Assembly: GCA_023251755.1 (NCBI GenBank)
Contig: JAHEYF010000014.1
Location: forward strand, 1-64,000
Length of the DNA: 64,000 nucleotides
Source: Bacteroidota bacterium
Lineage (GTDB): Bacteria; Bacteroidota; Bacteroidia; B-17B0; Aurantibacillaceae
Reading direction: 5' to 3'
The notes under the pieces were generated by a model, which ran no database searches, was not told the origin of the DNA, and saw nothing but the letters and a program-made list of their open reading frames with translations. The position numbers and the translations under genes were made by a program. This document shows, piece by piece, positions 43,436 to 52,260 of this stretch; the stretch's first letter is position 1; every line of letters begins with the position of its first letter.

Positions 43436-43564
43436 ATGAATTTTCGCCGGATTAAACTTTTACTTTTGCTCCTCAGCACCGGTTTGATGTTGAACAGCTG
43501 CTTTCTGTTTCATAAAAAGAACGCCTGCGACACCTGCCCTCATTTCGGGAAAAAACACAAATAG
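43436..43564 (+). CDS. Small lipoprotein with Cys motif upstream of feoAB
   Basis: A 42-aa ORF starts at ATG 43436: a basic N-terminus (MNFRRIK), six leucines and a lipobox (MLNSC, Cys22), followed by a short mature part FLFHKKNACDTCPHFGKKHK with a CxxC motif. It would be a 21-residue lipid-anchored peptide that may bind metal. TATATTTAG about 14 nt upstream resembles a -7 element. Its TAG stop is the first word of the adjoining inverted repeat. Function unknown; position suggests a link to iron uptake. Confidence 0.6.
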   Translation: MNFRRIKLLLLLLSTGLMLNSCFLFHKKNACDTCPHFGKKHK

Positions 43565-43634
43565 TTTATCCGCTCATTCGTTTCATGGTTTACTCGTTCA
43601 GGCCGAACGAAAGAACGAATAAACAAAAGAACGG
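43564..43634. repeat. Intergenic inverted repeat, GTTYATTCG family, copy 6
   Basis: GTTTATCC, GCTCATTCG, TTTCATGG and TTTACTCGTTC on the left, then GAACGAAAGAACGAATAAAC on the right with a loop of about 5 nt. It lies between two plus-strand genes (small lipoprotein and feoA). Confidence 0.7.
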
Positions 43635-43644
43635 GTTAAGGAAA

Positions 43645-43692
43645 ATACCCTTTTTAAGGTATGGTCAAATTAGCCCGTTTCATCTACATTTG
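43645..43692 (+). promoter_or_regulatory. feoA promoter with inverted-repeat operator candidate
   Basis: A perfect -7 element TACATTTG (43685-43692) lies 18 nt before the feoA ATG. Upstream, ATACC-N8-GGTAT (43645-43662) is a perfect inverted repeat centred 38.5 nt from the last G of the -7 element. An iron-responsive regulator of Fur or DtxR type is the obvious candidate, but the motif does not match a consensus I can name. Confidence 0.45.
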
Positions 43693-43710
43693 CAATACAC
43701 ACCGTACTTT

Positions 43711-43929
43711 ATGAAGACCTTAGCCGAACTGAAAATAGGAGAATCTGCTGTAATTGCAAGCTTTACCGACGATACACTTTCGTTAAAACTGATTGAAATG
43801 GGTTGCTTACCGGGTGAAATGGTGAGGTTGCAACACGTTGCCCCACTTGGTTGCCCTTTTGCCATTGAAGTTTCGGGTTATTTGCTGAGTATGCGTAAAT
43901 CAGAAGCCGCCACTGTATTAGTGAATTAA
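43711..43929 (+). CDS. feoA: FeoA-domain protein
   Basis: The 72-aa protein is a single FeoA (SH3-like) domain: LAELKIGESAVIASF, LKLIEMGCLPGEMVRL, PFAIEVSGYLLSMRKSEA. FeoA works with the ferrous-iron transporter FeoB. I chose MKTLAEL at 43711; the frame is open 42 codons upstream, but that stretch is repeat and promoter sequence. It ends 5 nt before feoB. Confidence 0.9.
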   Translation: MKTLAELKIGESAVIASFTDDTLSLKLIEMGCLPGEMVRLQHVAPLGCPFAIEVSGYLLSMRKSEAATVLVN

Positions 43930-43934
43930 AAACC

Positions 43935-46046
43935 GTGCCCGATACTTTATTAAAGGAAAAACTCCAATCAGCCAACCCCTTAAAAATAGCACTTGTTGGA
44001 AATCCCAACAGTGGAAAATCAACTTTATTTAACGCATTAACAGGCCTTAACCAAAGAACCGGAAATTTCCCGGGGGTTACTGTCGATAAAAAAACCGGTT
44101 ATTGCAAAGCCGAAGACCCGGAAACGAAACGTATTCATACCTTTGAGGTCATTGACCTGCCCGGCACCTACAGCCTGTACCCCAAATCCATTGATGAGCA
44201 GGTAACTTTTGATGTGCTGTTTGATACCGAAAGGCCCGAATACCCCGATATTATTGTTGCTGTAATCGATTCCTCCAATATTAAAAGGAATTTATTATTA
44301 GCGACACAATTGCTCGACCTGGGCCGCCCCATTGTGTTTGCCTTTAATATGATGGATGTGGCGGAAAAAAAGGGGATTACCGTTGAAATTGAAAAGGCAA
44401 AAAAGCTGTTCGGTGTGCCTGTAATTACTATTGATTCGCGGCACCGGGAAGGGATGGGGGACTTAAAAAATAATTTTTTTGAGGCCTGTTCAGCGCCTGC
44501 GCCCTTTATTACTTTAAGTGATCACCTCGATAAAAATTACATTGATTCTGTTCACCGCCATCACCAGCAAAGCTCGGAGTACGCCTCTTTATTAAAACAA
44601 GCCAATGGTTCGGAAAAAGCCACGGTAACTATTTTCAACATCAAGCCCTTCCGTAAATTTGAAAGCAGGGATACTTTGTTGCGTTTCGAAAAGATAAAAA
44701 AAATTATTTCAGAAACCCTGTCTTACCACGAAAACAGGCAGGATGTAAAATTGAGCGATAAAATAGACGATTACACCACCCACCCGGTATGGGGCTTTAT
44801 CATATTTCTGACCATTTTGTTTTTTATTTTTCAAAGCATTTTTTACCTCGCTGAATTTCCGATGGGATGGATTGAAAGTGGATTTGTGTGGCTGGGGCAA
44901 ACAGCTTCGGCAGCCTTACCACAAGGCCCCTTAAACAGTTTATTGGTAGATGGTATTATTGCCGGCCTAAGCGGGGTGGCCGTGTTTATACCTCAGATAG
45001 CCTTGTTGTTTGGTTTTATTGCGGTGCTTGAAGACAGCGGGTACATGGCCCGTGTAAGCTTTATTATGGACAAACTGATGCGCAAAGTAGGGCTGAACGG
45101 GCGTTCTGTTATTCCGCTTATCAGCGGCGTAGCCTGTGCGGTTCCGGCTATTATGAGTACACGCACCATCAGCAATGTGAAGGAACGCATCATCACCATT
45201 ATGATTACTCCCCTGATGAGTTGTTCGGCACGTTTACCAGTATATACTTTATTGATTTCTTTAATGGTTCCAGACGATGGAAGCAATCGTTTTTTCAGTA
45301 CCAAAGGTTTTATGCTGATGGCTCTTTACCTGATTGGGTTTATTGCAGCCATTGCAGCTGCCCTTGTCTTTAAATTTATTTTAAAAGCAAAAGAACGTAG
45401 CTATTTTATTATGGAACTTCCCATATACAGGCTGCCCCAGCCCAAAACGATTTTTATAACCATGTTCGAAAAGGTAAAAGTGTTTTTGCTGGATGCAGGA
45501 AAAATAATTGTAGCCATTTCGGTTGTCCTCTGGTTTTTGTCTACCCATGCACCGGGGAATAGTTTTGAAAACATAGAAAAAAAATACAGCGAAAGCACAT
45601 TGAGCAAACAGGAAACGGAAACAAAAATGAATGCCGAAAAATTAGAAGCATCGTATGCAGGTTTGTTGGGGAAAAAAATCGAACCATTTATTCGCCCGCT
45701 TGGCTTCGACTGGAAAATAGGCATCTCATTGGTCACCTCCTTTGCTGCACGCGAAGTGTTTGTAGGTACCATGGCCACCATTTACAGTGCCGGCGATAAA
45801 GAAAACACCAGCTCCATTCGTGAAAAAATGTCTGCGGATAAAAATCCGGTAACGGGATTAAAAACTTATTCGGTGGCGGTGTGCTGGAGTCTGCTTATTT
45901 TTTATGCCTTTGCTATGCAATGTATGAGTACGCTTGCAGTGGTGTACCGCGAAACAAAAAGCTGGAAATGGCCTGTTATACAATTGTTGTACATGAGCGC
46001 GCTGGCTTATTTGTCGAGCTTTGTAGTGTACCAGATGCTGAGCTAA
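43935..46046 (+). CDS. feoB: Ferrous iron transporter FeoB
   Basis: The 703-aa protein has an N-terminal G domain (GNPNSGKST, G3 DLPGTYSL, NMMD) and a membrane core with about nine helices, including two Gate motifs (SGVACAVPAIMSTR and AAREVFVGTMATIY). It imports Fe2+ across the inner membrane. The start is GTG at 43935, 5 nt after feoA. The loop near 545-575 (KKYSESTLSKQETETK) is long. The C-terminus meets the convergent T9SS gene head to head with no bases between the stop codons. Confidence 0.95.
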   Translation: MPDTLLKEKLQSANPLKIALVGNPNSGKSTLFNALTGLNQRTGNFPGVTVDKKTGYCKAEDPETKRIHTFEVIDLPGTYSLYPKSIDEQVTFDVLFDTERPEYPDIIVAVIDSSNIKRNLLLATQLLDLGRPIVFAFNMMDVAEKKGITVEIEKAKKLFGVPVITIDSRHREGMGDLKNNFFEACSAPAPFITLSDHLDKNYIDSVHRHHQQSSEYASLLKQANGSEKATVTIFNIKPFRKFESRDTLLRFEKIKKIISETLSYHENRQDVKLSDKIDDYTTHPVWGFIIFLTILFFIFQSIFYLAEFPMGWIESGFVWLGQTASAALPQGPLNSLLVDGIIAGLSGVAVFIPQIALLFGFIAVLEDSGYMARVSFIMDKLMRKVGLNGRSVIPLISGVACAVPAIMSTRTISNVKERIITIMITPLMSCSARLPVYTLLISLMVPDDGSNRFFSTKGFMLMALYLIGFIAAIAAALVFKFILKAKERSYFIMELPIYRLPQPKTIFITMFEKVKVFLLDAGKIIVAISVVLWFLSTHAPGNSFENIEKKYSESTLSKQETETKMNAEKLEASYAGLLGKKIEPFIRPLGFDWKIGISLVTSFAAREVFVGTMATIYSAGDKENTSSIREKMSADKNPVTGLKTYSVAVCWSLLIFYAFAMQCMSTLAVVYRETKSWKWPVIQLLYMSALAYLSSFVVYQMLS

Positions 46047-48278
46047 CTATTTCACCAATGTAACCCTGCCTACCTTTTCATGGTGTTCGTATTCTACCAT
46101 GTCTTTGTACTCGAGTTTGTACACATAAACGTCTATCTGGCAGGGTTTGCCTTTGTAGGTTCCATTCCAGCCCTGGTCTACATCGTTGGTTTCAAAAATT
46201 AAATTCCCCCAGCGATCAAAAATATACATGGTGTATTCGGTTACTCCAAACGTTTCGGGTTTAAATACATCGTTCAGGTTGTCTTTGTCGAAAGGGGTAA
46301 AGGCATTGGGCACCCATATCAAATACTCGGGCAGTATTTTTATCAATACCCGTGCTGTATCGGGGCATCCGTTACTACCCATCACTATTTGTGTTACCCA
46401 AAAATCGCCGAAATTATCGTAATAATGCTGGGCCGGAACATAGTCGTAAGTATTTCCGTCCTGGGTGTTAAAGGTCATAGACACTCCATATTTACTGGTG
46501 TCTATAAAACTAATGGTGGAATTAAAAATATCGGTTACCATTGGAGTGGCAATAAAACCTGCATCGGGCGAGGGTTTAACAGTCACCATGCCCGGAACAA
46601 AAAAAGTGCTGGTGTCGATACAGCCTGTTGTGGTAATAATGGTTAAGGACACATTGTATAAACCTGTGTTTATGTAGGTGTGTTGCGGATTGGCCTGGGT
46701 GGATGTGCTCCCGTCGCCAAAGGTCCATAAATAAGTTACAGGGGTTCCGTGCAGACTACTGTCGCTAAAAACGGCGGTATAGGGCTGGCAACCGATTAAA
46801 GAGTCGGTATTAAAATTTGCCACAGGTACATCATACACATGCACTGTATCAGCAAAAGTACCGGTACAACTGGCTTCATGCACGGTCAGCACCACCGGGA
46901 AATCGCCGGCTCCGTTAAACGAGACTCCTGAAGGGTTTTGTTGTGTGGAAGCAGTTGGTGTTGCATTGGGGCCAAAGTTCCAGTTAAAGGTGGAGTAAGG
47001 GGCAAAGTAGCCGCCGGCTGTAAAACTAAAGGAGTTGTTGTTGACACAGGCGTTGGTGTATGAGGGGACAAAATTGGGGTTCAGCAAAGGGTAGACAGTA
47101 AAAGTCTGTTGCGAGGTATCGGTGCAGGGGTTGCCCGGGTTCACAATAAGTGTGACGGTGTATTTTCCGGTATCAGGATAGGTGTAAGAAGGTTCGGTTA
47201 AAGTGGAGACATCGTTGGTGGTAGTAAGATCGCCAAAATTCCATTGATAAGAAGTCCCGTTAATACTCAGGTTTTGAAAGTTGACCGTTAAGCCAAAACA
47301 AAACTGGGTTTGGTTTTGAATGGCGCTTACATACAGCCAGTGACAGGCGGTTACATTGTATTGGAAATCGCGGTAATGCTGGCCTATAAGTACTCCGTTG
47401 CGGTATTCCTTCACACATACGCCAACCACCCATTGTCCGTTTACATTGGGAACACCTGAAATCATACCGGTAACAGGATTTATACTTAAACTCGGATTGG
47501 AACTCATAGGGAAAGCACCACTATAAGGCGCTACATAAGGCACACTTGAATAGGGTGGTGGAAGCCCCGTTTGGGGGCAAGACGGAGGCGGGGAAGGGCA
47601 CAAAGCAATAGGGGCCGAAGGAGCAGCACCTGTACCTAATTTAGGGCAGCAGGCATCGAGTCCGGTAAAGGCGGGGGCTAAGGAATATACCAATGAATCG
47701 CCATCGGGGTCGGTGGCTGAATGATCGAAGTGAACATCAAAACCATTGCAGATATATTTTTTCGGGCGGTGGTTAAAACGCGGGCTGCTGTTAAAAGCTA
47801 CTACTTCGGGCCCGGGAATGTGTTCGTAATAAGTACTGCCTATAGATCCTGGGTTAATAAGGTTTAAAATACTGTTGTTGCGGCAGCAGCGCTGATACAC
47901 CAGGTACCAGCCCCCGGTTTTAGGCGGCAGGTGAATGATTTTTTGATACACGGCCTCCTGCACACAAATATTGGTAGGCGCATTAAAACAGGCGTTGTTA
48001 ATGGAATCGGGTACATTAATGGAACCCGGGAAAAGCATTTCCTCTATATGAACAGTTCCCGCAGCATCAAAAACCATAATGGAGGCCGGGTCATCGTAAG
48101 CGGCATTGGTGTTTACCGAACAGTCGCGGTATAATTTTAAGGTAACTTTATAATTGCCGCCGCCAAGGTCATCGTAATAAATTTCGCCCCCCACAATATG
48201 TGTGGCAAAACCTTTGTATTGGAGAAATCCAAAAAAAAGTAAAAAATAAAAAACAATATTTTTTGCGTTTTTCAGCAT
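46047..48278 (-). CDS. T9SS type B surface protein with PKD domains
   Basis: The 743-aa secreted protein has a signal peptide (about 1-25), an N-terminal beta domain with ATHIVGGEIYYDDLGGGNY typical of Bacteroidota gliding-associated proteins, about three PKD domains (YQWNFGDLTTT, FNWNFGPNATP, TYLWTFGDGS), and a C-terminal CHU_C type B sorting domain (PNAFTPFDKDNLNDVF, DRWGNLIFETND). It should be exported by the type IX system to the cell surface. Role in adhesion is inferred. It faces feoB directly and is followed downstream of nothing else on its strand. Confidence 0.88.
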   Translation of the reverse strand: MLKNAKNIVFYFLLFFGFLQYKGFATHIVGGEIYYDDLGGGNYKVTLKLYRDCSVNTNAAYDDPASIMVFDAAGTVHIEEMLFPGSINVPDSINNACFNAPTNICVQEAVYQKIIHLPPKTGGWYLVYQRCCRNNSILNLINPGSIGSTYYEHIPGPEVVAFNSSPRFNHRPKKYICNGFDVHFDHSATDPDGDSLVYSLAPAFTGLDACCPKLGTGAAPSAPIALCPSPPPSCPQTGLPPPYSSVPYVAPYSGAFPMSSNPSLSINPVTGMISGVPNVNGQWVVGVCVKEYRNGVLIGQHYRDFQYNVTACHWLYVSAIQNQTQFCFGLTVNFQNLSINGTSYQWNFGDLTTTNDVSTLTEPSYTYPDTGKYTVTLIVNPGNPCTDTSQQTFTVYPLLNPNFVPSYTNACVNNNSFSFTAGGYFAPYSTFNWNFGPNATPTASTQQNPSGVSFNGAGDFPVVLTVHEASCTGTFADTVHVYDVPVANFNTDSLIGCQPYTAVFSDSSLHGTPVTYLWTFGDGSTSTQANPQHTYINTGLYNVSLTIITTTGCIDTSTFFVPGMVTVKPSPDAGFIATPMVTDIFNSTISFIDTSKYGVSMTFNTQDGNTYDYVPAQHYYDNFGDFWVTQIVMGSNGCPDTARVLIKILPEYLIWVPNAFTPFDKDNLNDVFKPETFGVTEYTMYIFDRWGNLIFETNDVDQGWNGTYKGKPCQIDVYVYKLEYKDMVEYEHHEKVGRVTLVK

Positions 48279-48414
48279 GGTAAAAAACAGTGGATCTTTC
48301 GCAATATGGTAAAATTAGGTCAATTTTTTATAAACACCGCTACAATGAACGAAAAACAAGCCTTCCTTATTGTTAAATTAATACGGTATTTGGTGGTGGT
48401 GGGGTGATTTCAAC

Positions 48415-48951
48415 TTATTTTTCCCTGTAAATAAGGATATTTATAACAGTGTTGTTTATACCACTATTATCGGTTAAGGAAATAGTAAAGCTTCGTTTAC
48501 GCGAATCAAAACAATTATATACATAAATTCCTTTGTCCATTACAGGAGCCGTGTATTTTTGCTGGTAATAGGTTTTAATATCGTTAAGCAGATCAGCGCC
48601 TAAATCCGGATTTTTACAATTGACCTGTAGCTCTATTTCATCCAGGGTGTCTTTAACAAAAGTAAAAGCGATGGAATAAGAAGTAAGTGAGTCTACTTTG
48701 CGTTCATAATAACTATAGCCTTCGTCCACTTCGGCAGGATGAACGGCTTCAGCTGCTTTTACTTCCCCGGCACTGGCTCCGAGTTCAAGTCCGTGAACAA
48801 TTCCTTCGGGTGTTTTAAGAATAGAATCGAGTGCAACAGCATACTCTTTAAATATGCGTTCCTTTTTTATTTCCACGGTGCTGTTCCCACAACGGATGCA
48901 GACCACCAGAATAAAAATCAGGGAACTATATCGTATTACTTTTTCACACAT
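48415..48951 (-). CDS. Lipoprotein-like protein, function unknown
   Basis: The 178-aa product has an N-terminal hydrophobic segment with a cysteine (LIFILVVCIRCG), so it may be lipidated or secreted. The remainder has a regular alpha-beta pattern with no motif recognised. The ATG lies in the first word (CATTCGTTT) of the adjoining inverted repeat. The gap to the next minus-strand gene (48279-48414) shows nothing else. Confidence 0.55.
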   Translation of the reverse strand: MCEKVIRYSSLIFILVVCIRCGNSTVEIKKERIFKEYAVALDSILKTPEGIVHGLELGASAGEVKAAEAVHPAEVDEGYSYYERKVDSLTSYSIAFTFVKDTLDEIELQVNCKNPDLGADLLNDIKTYYQQKYTAPVMDKGIYVYNCFDSRKRSFTISLTDNSGINNTVINILIYREK

Positions 48952-49028
48952 TCGTTTACTCGTTTATTTGTTCATTCGTTTATACGTTACCAACAACAAA
49001 TGAACGTTTAAACGAATAAACTATCGAA
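48949..49028. repeat. Intergenic inverted repeat, GTTYATTCG family, copy 7
   Basis: CATTCGTTTACTCGTTTATT and GTTCATTCGTTTATACG on the left are answered by AAATGAACGTTTAAACGAAT and AAACTATCGAAC on the right. It fills the gap between lysS and the following minus-strand gene. Confidence 0.72.
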
Positions 49029-49035
49029 CTAATGA

Positions 49036-50568
49036 TTAAACTTCCTTCAATTCCGGTTTTTTCTCAGGCCGCATTTGCGGGAAGAACAATACTTCCTGTA
49101 TGGATGTATTATTGGTCATCAACATAGTTAGCCTGTCTATACCAATACCCATACCGGCTGTAGGTGGCATACCGTATTCCAGTGCACGTAAAAAATCCTG
49201 GTCTACAAACATGGCTTCGTCATCGCCGCGCTCCATTAATTTCACCTGCTCCTCAAAGCGGGCCCGTTGGTCAACAGGGTCGTTCAGCTCACTGTAGGCG
49301 TTTGCAATTTCTTTTCCGTTTACCATCAGCTCAAAACGTTCCACCAGCTCGGGGTTGTTCCGGTGTTTTTTAGTAAGCGGCGAAGTTTCAATCGGGTAAT
49401 CCGTAATATAAGTGGGCTGAATATAGTTGTGTTCACATTTCTCACCAAAAATTTCATCAATCAGTTTGCCTTTGCCCATACTGGCTTCAACCGGAATGCC
49501 TAAGGCTTTGCACACATCACGCAACTGGGCTTCGTCCATATTGCTGATATCGTAACCGGTGTGTTCCTTTATGGCTTCGTACATGGTAACCCTGCGAAAG
49601 GGGGCCTGGAAATTAATTTCCTGTTCTCCTACTTTAACCAATGTGGTTCCATGAACATCGGTAGCTACTTTTTCCAGCATTTGTTCCGTAAAATTCATCA
49701 TCCAGTTGTAATCCTTGTAGGCCACATAAATTTCAAGCATGGTAAATTCAGGGTTGTGTGTACGGTCCATGCCTTCATTTCTGAATGCTTTGGCAAATTC
49801 GTATACGCCGTCGTACCCGCCAACAATCAGGCGTTTTAAATAAAGCTCGTTGGCAATCCGCAAATACAAAGGAACGTCTAATGCATTGTGATGTGTCATA
49901 AAGGGCCTGGCAGTAGCACCTCCCGGAATGGGTTGCAAAATAGGAGTTTCCACCTCGAGGTAACCTTTGTCGTTAAAAAAATTACGCATAGAATTAATAA
50001 CCTGTGTGCGTTTTCTGAATGTATCGCGCACCTGCTGGTTGATAATCAAATCCACATAACGCTGGCGGTACCTGAACTCAGGGTCCGTAACGTTGTCAAA
50101 GGTATTTCCTTCCTCGTCTGTCCTAACAACCGGAAGTGGTTTTAAGGATTTGCTCAGCAATTGTAAAGAGGTCACATGAATTGAGATCTCGCCCATTTTA
50201 GTGGTGAACACATAGCCCTTAACGCCAATAATATCGCCAAGATCGAGCATTTTTTTCCACACAAAATCATACAGCGATTTGTCTTCACCCGGGCAAATCT
50301 CATCCCTTTTAACGTAGAGCTGAATCTTGCCTGTTGAGTCCTGTATTTCGGCAAAGGCCGCTTTTCCCATATCGCGTACAATCATTATCCGCCCGGCAAT
50401 ACTAATATCTTTATAATTTAATTTATCGCGTTCGTAATTTTCCTTAATGTCCGCAGCATTTACGTTGATGTGAAATTCTTCGGCCGGGTAAGGGTTTATT
50501 CCTGCCTGGCTAAGCTCAGTTAATTTAGCCCTGCGGGTGATCTCTTGTTCGCTTAATTCAATGCTCAT
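49036..50568 (-). CDS. lysS: Lysyl-tRNA synthetase, class II
   Basis: The 510-aa enzyme charges tRNA-Lys. It has the N-terminal OB-fold anticodon-binding domain (about 55-165) and the class II core with motif 2 FRNEGMDRTHNPEFTMLE and motif 3 GMGIGIDRLTML. I chose MSIELSEQEITRR at 50568, matching the usual start; the frame is open 15 codons further. It is complete and single-copy in the window. No T-box or other leader element is apparent in the 230-nt upstream gap. Confidence 0.96.
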   Translation of the reverse strand: MSIELSEQEITRRAKLTELSQAGINPYPAEEFHINVNAADIKENYERDKLNYKDISIAGRIMIVRDMGKAAFAEIQDSTGKIQLYVKRDEICPGEDKSLYDFVWKKMLDLGDIIGVKGYVFTTKMGEISIHVTSLQLLSKSLKPLPVVRTDEEGNTFDNVTDPEFRYRQRYVDLIINQQVRDTFRKRTQVINSMRNFFNDKGYLEVETPILQPIPGGATARPFMTHHNALDVPLYLRIANELYLKRLIVGGYDGVYEFAKAFRNEGMDRTHNPEFTMLEIYVAYKDYNWMMNFTEQMLEKVATDVHGTTLVKVGEQEINFQAPFRRVTMYEAIKEHTGYDISNMDEAQLRDVCKALGIPVEASMGKGKLIDEIFGEKCEHNYIQPTYITDYPIETSPLTKKHRNNPELVERFELMVNGKEIANAYSELNDPVDQRARFEEQVKLMERGDDEAMFVDQDFLRALEYGMPPTAGMGIGIDRLTMLMTNNTSIQEVLFFPQMRPEKKPELKEV

Positions 50569-50798
50569 AATCTTATCAAAATTTCGGCAAAGATACCACC
50601 TGGCGGCGAACATTCTAAAAGAATAACTAAAGATTTTTCAGCAATTGTAAACTATTCAACATCCCTAAAAAGGTGAAACAGGTACTGCCGCCTGCGGTTC
50701 ATTCCGTGTATTTTATCGAAATCAGGCCCTTATTTTGTGAAAAATTGTAAACAAGTCCGGGATTTTTTATTAATTTCAATGATTGTAGATAAAAAAAT

Positions 50799-52253
50799 AT
50801 GCATTCTTTCCCCTTTGATCTTAAGCCTTTTTGCAGGCTAAAACTTGTGGTTATTTTTTCTGCATTCTTCTTCCTTTCCTCTTCCCTTAAGGCACAAAAC
50901 GATGGTTATCTGGAGTTTACGGGTAAAACGGTTAAAAAAAGCGTTCCCTTCGAAGGGGCAAAAATAACGGTATTAAAAGGCACTACCAAAGTAGCCGAGC
51001 TGACCACCACCAAGAACGGGAAGTTTTCCTTCGACCTGGAACTGGGTTCCGATTACAAAGTTACCTTTTCGGCCACCGGTTGCGCGGATATGTATATGAT
51101 GATATACGGCGCCAAATGCCCGGCCAACAAGGTTATTTTCCCGATTTACGACATTGAAGTGACCTTTTTTGAATACGGTAAAATAAGTGTGGATTTTGCC
51201 CATCTGAGCAAACATCCGTTTACCAAAGTGGTGTTCGATGGTAACAAGGCTTTTAAAGACGATGAGCAATATGTGACCAGTTTTTTAAAAGATATTTATG
51301 TGACCCCCGAAGAACTGCAAAAACGGGAAGACGACCGGATAGCAAAAGAAAAAGCAGAAAAAGACAAGTTGGCCGGGATTGAAAAAGCGGAAAAAGATAA
51401 GCTGGCCCATGAAAAAGCAGAACGCGAAAAAGCGGAAAAAGAAAGATTAGCCAAAGAAAATGCAGAAAAAGACTTGTTGGCTAAACAAAAGATGGAAGAA
51501 GAAGAGCGGATCCGCTTAGAGCAAATAGCCCTGGCCGAAAAAAAGGCGAAAGCAGAAGCAGAGGCCCTGGCGAGGTTGATGAAAGAAAAAAACAAGCTGG
51601 AAAAAAAGAACGAGGTTCAGAATGTTGTAGCTAAAAAACAAAACGACACCAACCAGTCTTTAGTAAAAGAAGAGGTTAAATTAACCCTTGAAAAAGAGCA
51701 GAAAAAAGTAAAAGAAAAACAAAACAAAGCTATAAAAGCCAATTTCGAAAGCGATTTACTAAAGATGGTGGCTCAAAACGAAAGGGTATCGAAAGAGTCG
51801 GATTTTAAAAAACAAAAAGACAAGGCTGAAATCAATGAAGTAATTGAAACCCTGAGCCAGGAAGCCATTGTGAAGGCCAAAAGCGATGAAACCAAACAAC
51901 TACTGAAATTAAAAAACAAACAGTCCGTCTTAAATTCACGCATCATCAACCAGGAATTAACTTCCCTTATTAAAGTGGTGGCTTATAACGACCTCTCGGT
52001 AAAATCAATCACCCATAAAACATTTCCCGAAGCTAAAAAATTTAAGCCCCGTACCATGGTGGGCATTACTACCGATACACAAAGCCAGGCCTTTAAAACA
52101 ACCTATATCATCAATGTTTCAGAAGCAGGGACAACAACCATTTATAAAAAAGAAAAATACAGCTGGGGCTTAACGTATTATTATAAAAACGACAAAGAAA
52201 TTTCGGAAAAGGAATACCAACAAGAAGTTTCGCGTTACAACACACCATTATAA
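50799..52253 (+). CDS. Secreted coiled-coil protein with regulatory-like domain
   Basis: The 484-aa product has a signal peptide (to about residue 33), a carboxypeptidase-regulatory-like beta domain (about 38-125), then a long, highly charged coiled coil (about 165-370) rich in the word KAEKDKLA, and a C-terminal domain of about 100 residues ending in a tyrosine-rich stretch. I know no named family. It lies 7 nt before the propeller/SpoIIE gene and is very probably co-transcribed, so it may be an envelope partner of that sensor. Function unknown. Confidence 0.65.
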   Translation: MHSFPFDLKPFCRLKLVVIFSAFFFLSSSLKAQNDGYLEFTGKTVKKSVPFEGAKITVLKGTTKVAELTTTKNGKFSFDLELGSDYKVTFSATGCADMYMMIYGAKCPANKVIFPIYDIEVTFFEYGKISVDFAHLSKHPFTKVVFDGNKAFKDDEQYVTSFLKDIYVTPEELQKREDDRIAKEKAEKDKLAGIEKAEKDKLAHEKAEREKAEKERLAKENAEKDLLAKQKMEEEERIRLEQIALAEKKAKAEAEALARLMKEKNKLEKKNEVQNVVAKKQNDTNQSLVKEEVKLTLEKEQKKVKEKQNKAIKANFESDLLKMVAQNERVSKESDFKKQKDKAEINEVIETLSQEAIVKAKSDETKQLLKLKNKQSVLNSRIINQELTSLIKVVAYNDLSVKSITHKTFPEAKKFKPRTMVGITTDTQSQAFKTTYIINVSEAGTTTIYKKEKYSWGLTYYYKNDKEISEKEYQQEVSRYNTPL

Positions 52254-52260
52254 TATTACT

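Noticed and set aside
14857-49028. The GTTYATTCG repeats as a CRISPR array
   Set aside because: Copies are single, irregular, kilobases apart, lie between genes and have no spacers or cas genes.
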